Source of the DNA: Amylostereum areolatum
Taxonomy: Eukaryota; Basidiomycota; Agaricomycetes; Russulales; Stereaceae
NCBI GenBank assembly: GCA_012932865.1
Contig: SAXG01000026.1
Coordinates: 248,001 to 312,000, forward strand
Direction: 5' to 3'
DNA: 64,000 bases
A program made the translations under genes and the position numbers. Under the pieces are notes generated by a model. The model saw nothing but the letters and a program-made list of their open reading frames with translations. It was not told the origin of the DNA and did no database searches. Numbering within the stretch: the stretch's first letter is position 1; each line of letters opens with the position of its first letter. Positions 47,168-57,931 of the stretch are shown here, piece by piece.

Positions 47168-50100
47168 ACATACCCTTCCGTTCCCAGCTGTGTGCCACAC
47201 CTCTCATCACCACTGACACAAACCCGGCCGTGTCGCGCATCTATCCGCATCGTAGTATTCCCTTCCTCACGCACCCCATATATGCCTCCCTCGCTTTACC
47301 CACCCTCTCAGGCTAATTGTACTCACTCGCGCGCGCGCACGAAAAGCTGTCTACGTTTGTACTCACCACCACCACCACCCCTCGCATGTATTCTAGCGCT
47401 ATTGTCTCCCCCTCCCTCCTTCGCTTTACCCGCTGCTCCCTCTCAAGTGTACGGAACACTCCTCCCACGCATGCACATGTACAATTCACAAACCTTGTTT
47501 ATGTGTACCATAAACGCGTCAGACGCGATGGATAGATGATATTAGTATTAGATGCTTGATAGACATATCGGTCCGCGCCACTGCCGAGTTCTACATTGAC
47601 TTCCCCTTGACTTCCCCCCCTTTGCTTGGCGAATTCGCCACGCCGTCATCGACCACACTTTCCCGAGCGTCTCTCGACTCTCCATGTCGAATTCCTTACT
47701 CTTCTTGTCAAACTGTCAAACAGCTCATCTCGAGTCGCGCGTGCAGTGCGGTAGGTAAGTCAATCATGCCTCTGAATCCGCCTATGTAATCCTCCGACGC
47801 CGGGCTCTATTTCCCCCTTCCAGCAGCGCGGGCGATGCAGATGAGTTTGCAGGCGAAGACGGACGCTGACTCAGGCAACTGCTTACTCCATCGGGAGGAA
47901 CGACCACGACAACGTACGGCGTATACGGTATGTTAATTCTGGCGCGCTGCGATGACCAGTGCCAGTCGTATCGAGGCGCCTGAAGCTGTCAGGGTGCTAC
48001 GTGCATGAGCGCAAGCACCCTTTGCACAGGGTACGGCTCCCATCGTGTAGGCCCCCCCCCGAGTCACACCAAGCTGAAAGCGAGCCTCGACGGTCCTTGC
48101 GAGCGGCGTTAGTCGCACCGCGTTCTCTGCCTTCCACATTTCGCGCAGTAGTAAGCATGATACTGATCACGGCCAGCAATTGAACGGAGAGCGAATCGCA
48201 AAGTAAATGGGTACGTTCCCTGTGCCTCCTGAGGGTTAGATTTATGGACATGGTCCCTCCTGATCAGTGATGACCCCAGTAACCACTGCTTGCATCCGAC
48301 GCATGTGTACCCCCGCCGGTGTTCCGGGAAACTTGAAGCCTACCTTCATTTGTCCCGAACACGCAACCAGGGTTCCCCACCCACAGTGCCCACAGTGGCC
48401 GAACGCCTAACCCCCACTACTAGCAGCTGGAGTACACTCATGCCTCAGCCTGGTGCCACTCGCTTCCATTCCGCGCCCTCGAACACTGCATACTCCATTG
48501 CTGCACACCCTTCCCGCCTATACCGGACTCGACTTTAACAAGTTTCTGTCTCCGAGTCTCGAATTGTCTAATAGCCCCGACAAAAGTACCACCACTACAC
48601 CCGGTCCCGGTGGCATTCAAGCGTCAGAATGGCCCGCTGCCTTCCCGAGCGACCTTAATGACCTACAGTGCGTGCCGTCCGCAACTTATTTAATGGAGAC
48701 TCATTTTCGACCCTCGCCACCGGTGACTGTTCCAGGACCGATCTCACCCAACAATTGTCCGCGGGGGGGGAGTGATCCAGCAACCTGGCGCGGTAGTGAG
48801 TTTGAACCTACTTAACTGGCTCTACCACTTACGGCGGCGAGGCTCGATTTGGCTCGATCTCCGGATTTCCAGTGGCACGAGGGCCAGATTCAAGGTTGAG
48901 ATCGAGCGCGGCCACGATTGAACCATTGAATATTGATTCCCCTGAGACCAGACTTCTCGCGAGCCTCGTGTTTCCTCGATGAAGGACGTCCAGTTCCTCT
49001 TCACGCCGCTCGCTGACCACTGCTCGGAAGGCTCGTAATGCGGGACGTTCGTTCCGATTTCAATACGGGTATGTGCGCACACCCATCCCCTTCGGACCGG
49101 GCTGGACACTGACGTCGCAATTGAATTCGATAACAAGCGTAGTTCGTGATGCCGCCACGGGCTGTCAGTCGACAGTGAGTTGGACGCGTTCGACTGAATA
49201 CAATGTTCCCGCGCAAGTCTCTGAGCAATGGCACGGATCAGCATTTGCAGGGTCGGTCTCAGCTCTCGACGATCCTGAGAGGATCCATGCCACGCCAAGC
49301 TCCGGGACTCTCTAGAGTCTGCAGACCGGCAGGGGACGTCGCTGTCGTGAACCCAACATACTATCCTGCAGCACTGGTAAACAACAGACTCCTATAGGCC
49401 AGCGTCAACCTTCGCACGTATCATCATACTGACGCCGTCCCGCGCCGCTACTTACCTTCTCGAAGCCTCCCCCATCGAGCGACGAGATCAGGGTACCTCA
49501 ACCGCCCGAATCCGGCCCAGGATGACTCCACGCGAGGGACTCCTCACACCGACAGAGATGAGCCCTACAATCGTCGTTTGATCCCATCCTCCCCGCTCGC
49601 TGACACCCCACCCGATCTCTTCTCAACCACGCTCGATCGACCCAGTCATACTTACCCACCCCAGCACGTGCCACCGCATGGTGCAAGGGGCGTTAGGGAG
49701 GGGTTTACAGCCCGCGAGCTCGCTCGGCGCCAGTCCTTCGACTCGGGCTGAATCCGCGGGATAGGCAGCTGCCTCTTCCTCCCGGCGGCTTCCCGAGTCC
49801 GCCCACGGGCGCGCTTCGTCCACTCCAGTTCTTCACTAGCGTCGGCTGGGCGTGGCGTGCCCGCGCACGGCCCGTGGACGGTGGGACCGCTGGTCGAATT
49901 GGATAGCGGCGTGGTGATATCGGGACGCAGAGGTGGTTCGCGTCATGGCCGTGATTGAATGTACGACAAGCTAAGTTATCCGAGTCGGACCCCCCAGAAC
50001 TATCCTTCTTCCCCCTCCATTTATTCGGTCGTGGGCACGCCCTATGCGCATACCCCGCCCTTTCGCCCCCTCGCCTTGAGCGAGGCTTTGATTGTTTCGA

Positions 50101-50761
50101 TGTTGGGCAGCACGCTTACTACCCGCGGCGCGAACTGCCAGTGCCAAGTGCAGGCGGCATCGTGATCAGTGGACGAGAATGGACGAAGATTCGAGGCGCC
50201 GTCCATATGTTCACAGGTTCAAAGAAGAAGTATGTAGGCCGACGACGCGCAGAGCAACCCTGGGCGGCAGATACTGGCGGCCTGCGTTCAAGGACTCGTT
50301 CGTTGGAACGTTTGTTGGAAGATATGGTTAAAGCTCGACCAGGGTCCCTGCGCCCTGTCAGGATCGCGCTGGATCGCGCGATACTTCTGGACGAACATGT
50401 AGGGTGTTTCGTGGCTTGGAATTTCGTATTATCCTTGTCTAGCAGTGACGACATCAGTCGGGCGCTGTGTATCAGCCTAGGACCACATAGCTTCCGGTTT
50501 CGACGTCCAGATAAACCAGAGAATGTGCGTGAAAGGTTATGAAGGGCCTCATTTCGTTAGGTTGTGCGATGCTGTTTGAATATTACCGTGATCGGACTAC
50601 ATGCATACAGTCATAGCAAATCGATAGCTTTGATTTCAACGGCCCGAGCGTAAGACATGGCGGGGGTATACAGGGGTGGTATGGGGTGATGGAGGGGGAG
50701 GCATACCGCACAACAACAATGCATGGCGAGGGTAGGTTGAAACGAGAGCGCGTTGCGCGAA
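47168..50761. other. 3.6 kb gap with no recognisable gene
   Basis: No protein family recognised. The longest frame (49955-50542, plus, 195 codons) has no domain or intron logic. On the minus strand at about 48765-48836, GTGGTAGAGC and GGTTCAAACTC resemble tRNA D-arm and B-box sequence but lie too close together for a tRNA gene. Confidence 0.4.
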
Positions 50762-51605
50762 CTAATCGATGTAGTCGTCGACCTTCGGAATCGGGATATC
50801 CTGTCCTTCCACCATCTTCTCGAATTCATTCGCGGAAACTGTGATGACAGCCTTTGCCGGATTGAGAAGTGTGTAGAAAGGACCGTCCGCGACAGTGGTA
50901 CCACCATTTTGGACGTAATACTCGACACCGTCCTTGCCTATGAAGGATGATCCAACCCAGTCGAGAAGACGAGCTTGGCCAAGGACCCCAGGTCGAGGTT
51001 TGTTCACCGGGACGTTGCCCGACTCCGAGCGCTTGGACGCCAAAATAACATCTCTGAATGACGATAGCGTGCGTTAAGCCGTGTCGAACATAATTTAGAA
51101 AAAGATCTTCACATTTCGTTCCTCCATGCGTTTATGTCTAAGCCTGGGACCTCGCCCTTCTGGCTCGTTATAAACTGCATTGCAAAGAAAGATGCAAAGA
51201 ACTGTTGGCACCATCTGACGGATATACTGGGAGTGAGTGGGACAGCGCAAGCCAAAGTATCACACATACGCACCTCCTTGGATCGTCCCCAAGCTCCTTG
51301 GGACACAAGGCGTTACATTTGCGCCAGAAATCATCGACGTCAGGGTCAGACAAGGTCTTGGGGGTCGACTCAGCGGTCGGACAGTCCGACGAGGCACAGA
51401 ACTCGGCTTTGACCACGCTATAAAGAGCCTCTTGTTCAGTTGAGGTGAGGTGTTGTTGCATCTTGATCCTAGAGTCATGAACACGCATCGCGTAGAAAAC
51501 GTACTTGTCATGGAGTGTATCTCGTAGCGATCCTTTCAAGGATCGTTCATGCGTTGGGGAGGAAGCCGGGGTGGGTAGGTGAGAGCGGTGTGCAGAGTAA
51601 CTCAT
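50762..51605 (-). CDS. Unnamed expanded family, copy D
   Basis: Intact member on the minus strand: exons 51605-51274, 51214-51113 and 51053-50762 give 241 aa. The most divergent live copy: the N-terminus MSYSAHRSHLPTPASSPTHE is family-like, followed by HDKYVFYAMRVHDSRIKMQQ and DVDDFWRKCNALCPKELGDD. Exon 2 is WCQQFFASFFAMQFITSQKG. Exon 3 has GVLGQARLLDWVGSSFIGKD, VQNGGTTVADGPFYTLLNPA, SANEFEKMVEGQDIPIP and a short acidic tail. Both intron positions match copies A-C. A TATA box lies 70 bp upstream. The part of the family that resists change (W-R-K-C, R-LLDWVG, GGTTV, GPF, EFE-MV) is presumably the functional core. Function unknown. Confidence 0.74.
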
Positions 51606-52110
51606 GGTGGCGAGGAGGTTATGAGATCTTGTTGGTGGTTTGTGTTGAATAATATATGGTGCCGCAACCGACTGGTTTTTATACTGAGCTCGGCGTATTA
51701 CGTAATCGATCTATTGACCCGTGTTGGTCCCTGGAGGCTTGACCATCATGTACTTACAGGCATTTCTCACAGTGCAGGACCCTGGTGGCACAAGGTCCTA
51801 TAAGGACACATCGACCGATGATCGACAGAGGCGATAAAGGCTGTGGGCCTGTGGCGTATACCCGACATTTTCAAATTTAGTAGCGGCCCGGGCAAGGCCC
51901 GGGTAGTGGCACGAAGCTATCGATGATGATAGTGCGTGCCACACTAGAAGCAAGGCCAGTGGCACAACTCGAAACTTGAAGCTTGAAGCTTTGATATTCA
52001 AGTTGGAAGGTCATTTGATAACATCATATAGGGGTTAGTACATAACAGAAGGCTGACTGCCACATGCCAACTCTGAAGTTGCTTTGAACTTTGACAGAAG
52101 TACGCCGTAC
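51606..52110. other. Upstream of copy D, no gene seen
   Basis: Holds the copy D promoter and a short palindrome (CCCGGGCAAGGCCCGGG, about 51888-51904). No coding sequence recognised. Confidence 0.45.
51674..51683 (-). promoter_or_regulatory. TATA box of family copy D
   Basis: TATAAAAACC on the minus strand, 70 bp before the copy D start codon. Confidence 0.55.
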
Positions 52111-52254
52111 GGTCCGTTCCAGACTCCTACCCATCTACTCTACTCACGGGTTCCGGCCCCCCACACCCGACTAACCCATGTGGAGGTGGGTTAGTCGGGT
52201 GTGGGGGGCCGGAACCCGTGAGTAGAGTAGATGGGTAGGAGTCTGGGTCCGTTC
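52111..52254. mobile_element. 126 bp perfect fold-back element with 9 bp target duplication
   Basis: Element 52120-52245: two exactly complementary 59 bp arms (52120-52178 and 52187-52245) around an 8 bp loop (TGTGGAGG). It is flanked on both sides by the same 9 bp, GGTCCGTTC (52111-52119 and 52246-52254), a textbook target-site duplication. A 9 bp duplication points to Mutator-like transposases acting in trans. The perfect arms imply a very recent insertion or active repair of the palindrome. No coding capacity. Confidence 0.88.
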
Positions 52255-53889
52255 GATTCTTTACATATGACTCATCGATCACACAGAAGAGTGGGTGTAC
52301 ACCACCAGCAGTTGCCTCAGCATGACTCTATGCGGGGCCATTCGGATGAGTCTGATGGCGTGACCAAGGGTTCACGCTAGCATCGTGTCAGCTTCAATCC
52401 AACCCCCTCAATCTCGGCGCCATTCCGATTATCCGTTGCGAGAAAGTCGGCTTCGCGCCCAAGTCAGCGTGAGTACAGGTTGTCCTCTCAGTTTCAATCC
52501 CCACAGAGTCCTCGATGGACGGCGACGAGCGCGGGTTATGTAAGCAGTATTCATTTTCGTCGTCGCGCCAAGTCATCCTCGACTCCTTGTTTCCTCTCAC
52601 CACGTCCTTCTCTTCTCCCCGTCCTTCACCTGGCCATAACCCCTCATCTGTAATGGGCGACTCCGACGTACCGAGATTTGGACGGCGCGTCAGGGTTTCC
52701 GTGGATGTACGAAGGGTTGGGTATGGACTCTCCCTTCGACACTCTCATGTGGGCATCATCCAGAGTCTGGACCATGGTGCGTGTTCTATTCACTTACCGC
52801 CCACCTGCCCTCGCGACAGCATTCAGGATTTGCACATGCTCCGGCGCCCCTCTTGTTGTCGCTGGCAGTCGTCCTCACCTTCGCTCGCGGCCTTGAACTT
52901 TACTCCTGGTCTTGAACTTTGCTCGTGGTCTTGAACTTTACTCTCGGTCTCTCGATTTTTGCTTGCGGTCTTGGTCCTCGCTCGCGATCTTGGTCCCGCT
53001 CGCGCTCCTCTCTGGTCCTGGCTCTCTGTCCCCTGGCTCACTGGGTTCCCTGGTCTTATCTCGGTCTCCGTCTGGTCCACCTGCTTTGTTGGCATCCCAG
53101 GTAACCCTCTCTCACCTGTCATCCCTCTCCATATATCCCGTAGCAGCCCCCATATACTCTGTAGTTATCAAATGAAAATATCATGATTTTCTTCCTTCTA
53201 CATCAGGATAAGATCGCAATAAGCACGATTTAAGCCAGCAACCCGCCGAGCGATTCTTGATGAGCTTAGTAAGATTATTGGATTGAATCCAAAGAACCTC
53301 AGCTTCGGGCCCAAGGGAATTCGTTGAGCGTGATATCCGCTTGACATTTTTGGATTCCATCCATCGGCACACCAACTTCAAACTCAGGGGCGTGATATCG
53401 GAATGAAGCTGAGGGATCGCCTGGTGGTGTACTTCACAATACTCTGCGTCCTCTGGTTCCCACTCATACTTCTGTAAAGGAGTTCCACGTCAGGCGGTAC
53501 AATACCAGTGACTTTCCAATGCTCACGACCGTCCGAGTCGGAACACAGCAAAACGCTGCCCGCCGCACTCAGTGGATGTCAGATGATCTAAAGTTGGTAA
53601 AGTCGATGACTGACACTGATAGCACTGCACTAACCGTGACGATGGCTCAGGCCCGCGGTGGCACAACTCCCATCAATTCGACTTTCTCCACATTGATGAT
53701 CGATTACTAGTCGGTCAGATTGTCCATTTACTGGGCTTCTCTACTTCTTCGATTCTCTGACTCGTTTCATCTCAGCGATCTCAGAAGGCGTCCCCCACTG
53801 GCACCAAGGGGCTCCCACTTTCCATGCCAGTGCCATTACTGCGTCGAATTTGGTATCAATAGTCGATAACAATCGGCAACAGTGACGAG
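52255..53889. other. Gap with no recognisable gene
   Basis: About 1.6 kb without a supported gene. A short tandem array of TGGTCTTGAACTTTACTC-type units lies at about 52880-52960. Confidence 0.4.
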
Positions 53890-53898
53890 TTTATAAAG
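53890..53898 (+). promoter_or_regulatory. TATA box of VapD/Cas2-like gene
   Basis: TTTATAAAG, about 70 bp before the start codon at 53961, the same spacing as in family copy D. Confidence 0.5.
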
Positions 53899-53960
53899 CT
53901 CGAGAGCCTCAACCCTCGGAGAAATCCATTGTCCCCCTTCCTCATCCTCGCTTCTGCATC

Positions 53961-54587
53961 ATGCCAGCTGAGCAGTACAATCTCCCTGTGGTTCATGTCT
54001 GGCCCCCGTTCGAGCTTGTTCCATTACTACAGGGCCGATACGGTATTGCATACGACCTCGACATACACTATATTCAAGACCTTTTGCCCGATGGGTGGGG
54101 TTCACACAGCTGTTCGTCACTTTTACTGTCCTAACGCATCTGTTCGAGCTGACATCATGATTGGACAGCGGGAGTCTATAAACGTTTGGGCGTGATGCTT
54201 CGGGAAGCTGGTTATACTCGCGTCCAATATTCCGTTTGGGAGAAAGTGTCTTTCCCCGGCTGGGTGTTTTTGGACATGTTGGATCTACGCAGACTTCGCC
54301 CGAGGGGCATTCTGCCGACAGTGGTGCAAGAACTCCAGATGTTTTCTGTTCCCCACGCCCAAGTTATGGTTGTGTCGGATCATGTCCGCTTGGGTGGCAT
54401 GTACTCTCCTGGATTGACCGGCGTCACGCCAAGGGAAAGAATCCCACCAGGCATACCAATGCAACACGTACTTCCCCCGGGGTGGCCACAAAACCAGAAT
54501 GCACTTCCAGTGGGCCTTCGTCGCACTCCGGAGGACCCCCACCTCATTACGGCCATGATAAACGACAACTGGCGCGTGTGGCACTGA
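53961..54587 (+). CDS. VapD/Cas2-like ferredoxin-fold protein
   Basis: Two exons, 53961-54111 and 54169-54587, give an intact 189 aa protein. The pattern fits the VapD/Cas2 superfamily of small ribonuclease-like ferredoxin folds. First strand GRYGIAYDLD ends in the Asp that is catalytic in bacterial relatives. A helix follows (GVYKRLGVMLREAGY), then the second strand RVQYSVWEK (bacterial VapD has Q-x-SVY here), helix DMLDLRRLRPRGI, and a last region TVVQELQMFSVPHAQVMVVS. A C-terminal extension of about 70 residues (VRLGGMYSPGLTGVTP and onward), shared with the broken copy at 25771-26345, is not found in bacterial VapD. Bacterial VapD proteins are ribonucleases, some acting as toxins; activity here is unproven. 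The family call rests on my motif reading. Confidence 0.6.
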
Positions 54588-54887
54588 AGGGCAGTGGCGT
54601 TTCACTGATTCCCATCATTGTATTCGCTAATATGAGATTCTCGTTCAGGTTTCCCATACAGAGAAGTAAGTATGTGATGTAGTAGACACCATGTTGTGTA
54701 CTTCTGCCGTGATGTGGGTACATACCAGGAAGGTGCCGACTCCGGTTATATTGTGGTGTTGTGTTCGGCAACTATTCTAGCTATTCCATGCTCTATCACG
54801 TTATCTAAGATTCCAACGTCCCAACAATATAGTAACCTTCCAAGTCATTCTGAGAAGATGCATACATCGTAAACCAAGACAACCCTA
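54588..54887. other. Short gap, no gene seen
   Basis: 3' region of the VapD/Cas2-like gene; nothing else recognised. Confidence 0.4.
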
Positions 54888-55265
54888 CTACAGCACTGCT
54901 GCCATACATTCGTACCGAAGCACCACTCGCGACGCACACACCGAGGCATCATGAATGTATGAAGGGCCACGTAGGGGTATAGCACAATGATTGTATCCGC
55001 CCGATGTCAGCATAAGGTTCGGGAAAGAAACAGAGAGGAAATCACGTATGTACTGTACGCGGGGTTGCACTTGAACGGCTCAGTCCAGCCATGCCTTGAG
55101 CTCGTGGACGTGCGTCCTCCAACCGACCAAAGCAACTCCAACGCGATCCGTATCAGCCTCTTCAATATGCGTCGACCCACATGAGTGCCATTCGACGGCA
55201 AATCTCGTGGCTCGTGTCCTTCACCGCGTCGTAGAATATGCATTCATGCGGCGTGAGCCTACGAG
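54888..55265 (-). pseudogene. Truncated duplicate of the secreted-protein gene 3' end
   Basis: About 375 bp matches 55675-56060 along its whole length, including the last intron. Readable parts (LTPHECIFYDAVKDTSHEIC, RRMALMWVDAY) align with the neighbour's LTPQE and DAVRDTGHEICRRLTLMWVD. It then hits stops (a 5 bp deletion after WVDAY shifts the frame; TGA further on). No 5' part is present, so it is a partial segmental copy. It shows that the neighbouring gene has one extra base in the same stretch. Confidence 0.75.
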
Positions 55266-55666
55266 CGCGCTTGGGAAGCCACCCGGCGAGCTCGAGATGA
55301 CGCCTAAGCCATCCTTAAGTTACCTTCCCGACGAAACTCGAGATTCAATGTTCGACGTGGCCCGGCTTGGCTTCACGACTGGCCCCGAGTTCGTGGACGA
55401 AATGCAACGATGAAAAACCTGACCTGTATACGGTAAACACGATGTGATGTGGCGAGGTGCGGCGCAGGACTGTTTGAACAATGGCACTTGTTATGTTTTT
55501 GATAAGGACTGAAGCGACGGAAGGTAAACCTGTCTAGTCAGAAAGATGTGACTACCATTAACAACAAGCATAATGATATACTTCGTCCAACACGTCCACA
55601 CTCCCCGCAGTAAGTCAACGAATGGCAGGGAGGCTGAAGACCAAATAAAGCCTAGGTGTACAAAGA

Positions 55667-57601
55667 CTATCCACTTCCACCGAAGTACCAATCGCGACGT
55701 AGACACCGTGGCGTCATAACTTCCGGGTCGTCCCCAGGCATCGGGAAGGGCCAAGTCGGAATGTAGCACATCGACTACATCCATCGTCAGCACACAGCTT
55801 GGGAAATAAACAGAGGAAGAACTTACGTCGGTACCACACGCAGGATTACACTTGAGCCATACGGCCCAGTCCAGCCATGCCATGAGCTCGTTGACGTGCG
55901 TCTTCCAGGCGGCCAAAGCAACTCCAACGCGGTCCGTATCGGCCTCCTCGATATCGAATGCGTCGACCCACATAAGCGTCAGGCGACGGCAAATCTCGTG
56001 ACCCGTGTCCCTCACCGCGTCGTAGGATGAGGTGTTCCTGCGGCGTGAGCATCCCCAGAGGGATGCCTGATGTATGCGCGTTTGCACATCGGTCGACCAT
56101 CGCTGCCGCCCAGGAAATGTTCGCCCCAGGCTGGACGTCAACTTCGGGCACAGTGGTGGTGGTCATATAGGGGGCGAGCATGGTGAGGATCTGCGAACGG
56201 ATGGAGGCCGCCTGCTCGGTCGTGTTGTGGTACAAGTTCGGTTCCTCTAGGGTATACTTGAGGAATTCGAGCCGTTGGGCGTAGCGGTCGGAGACGACGC
56301 GCGTAACGCTCCCCCAGTCGACGCCGCTGCCCTCACCCTCTCGCATGATAGCTTGAACGAGCTCCTCCATCTTCCTCTCCGCGTCGGTGCTGGAGATGTT
56401 GAGCAGACGGTGGTGCAGGTGGTCGACCCCGCGTCTCGCCTCGACGAGGCTAGTGAGGGAGGCATCGTAGAAAGTGACAAAGCGTGAATAGTCGGGCTGG
56501 ACGCGGGTTTCTCCTGGGGCGGGGTCGTGCCACGAACCGGCGTTGAGAGCCTCTGACAGCACGTACGAGCCTGGGAGAGAACCTTTCCAGCCTGCAGGGG
56601 GCTTGGAGTCTGAGGGAGGCCAAGGTCGTCCTCCACCTCCAGGGCGACGTCCTGGCGGCCCACCAGGTCCTCCCGGGGGCCCTTGTCCTGGAGGGGGGCG
56701 CGCACCGTTCAATGGTGGTCGACCCCAAGGCCGCGGGGGTGGCATGCCTTTAGGAGAACGATTCCCCTGAACGTCTTCGGGAGGCGGTGGCATGTCCTGG
56801 CGATCATCTTCGTGGCCGTCTTCGGGACGGCGTGGGGGGCCACGCCCGTTCCCGGTGGATTTGGGGAGGAGGTTGAGGGTGCTCATGACCTCCAGGCCGT
56901 CCGAAAAGTCGCAATACATGACCTCGCTGCAGCGGCGATCAGATCATCTGCACGCGATACGCCAAAGTGCAAAGTGAAAGGGCGTACAAATGGAACTCCA
57001 TCCTGACGAACCCGTCAAGGCCATACTTCTTCCCCCACTCGCACATGAGCGTGATTCTTTCCCGTTCATTCCATGCTTGTTCAATTTGAACCTTCCCCCA
57101 CGCGAGGACATCCTGCGAGTCCATCGTGCCGGTGGACATCTTGCTGGCGGCGGCGCCGTCAAAGTAGAGCAACTTGAGGGGTCGTTTGGCGACGACCGAG
57201 AGGACGTAGCAATCGGAGTGACAGAACAAGTACGCATGCTCAAAGTCGAATGCAAGCCACTCAGGAACGGTGGGCGTAGAATTGGTCGTCCGGCCGTGAT
57301 AGAGGACCGTACCAGCGGGGATGGTGGCAGGGACAAGACTGTGGCCTGGTAGTAACAATTAAGAACGCATCTGCAGTCGCAATCTGACCATGCACGCACC
57401 GTTTCTGAACAGAGTATTTGACCACCTCTGCAAAAGCGAGTTGAGGTTGTTGAAGATAAGATGACCAGTCGCATCTGCGTTGGGAGGACTGTTCCAAGGT
57501 TTCGTCCATGTCTGCGCTATCTGGAGTGGAACTTCGTCGCGAGACCGCGCAAAGGCCGGGGCGAACGCGAGCAGGGCCGCCAAAGCCGCCGTCACCTTCA
57601 T
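55667..57601 (-). CDS. Secreted protein, unknown function, Pro/Gly-rich insert
   Basis: Begins with a clear signal peptide (MKVTAALAALLAFAPAFA), so exported. Exons 57601-57400, 57345-56988, 56926-55827 and 55774-55667. Conserved-looking core: LIFNNLNSLLQRWSNTLFRN, then HSLVPATIPAGTVLYHGRTT, PEWLAFDFEHAYLF, LKLLYFDGAAASKMSTGTMD, LAWGKVQIEQAWNERERITL, EWGKKYGLDGFVRMEF and CDFSDGLEVMSTLNLLP. A Pro/Gly/Arg-rich stretch follows at about residues 220-290, then a helical C-terminal region. I have the impression this is a widespread fungal secreted family of unknown function; GT-LYHGR superficially recalls ADP-ribosyltransferase-type folds, a guess. Exon 3 contains one surplus base near 56020, shown directly by comparison with the truncated duplicate. 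Confidence 0.75.
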
Positions 57602-57931
57602 CGAGGGAGAGAAAAGAGGAACGAGGCCCGCACTGCGCTAAAATGGGATCGCATTTTGTAAAGACAGAGGAGGTTGCTGCGGGCGCGTAGATACGTTCTC
57701 TGTTCTCCGCGGCGCGCGCAGTTTCCTCGGAGCCGGCCGGCGCCTGCCTGCGCACGCGCTCCGTCGCACATCCCGCTTGAAATATTTTTATAAGATTGAG
57801 TCGTGAATTCACCATCCTATCGAACCAACCTGCAGAGCACAAAGCAGAGCACGCCGGGAAAAAAACAGTCACATCCGTTTAATCGACTATGAATACATAC
57901 ATACATACTTTTGTCATCATACATCCCAGAA
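57602..57931. other. Promoter of secreted-protein gene / 3' flank of APC1
   Basis: 330 bp between the APC1 stop codon and the start of the secreted-protein gene, both on the minus strand. Must hold the APC1 polyadenylation site and the next promoter. No further gene seen. Confidence 0.5.

Noticed and set aside
49955..50542. 195-codon open frame, plus strand
   Set aside because: No domain, no introns, no composition like neighbouring genes; treated as chance.
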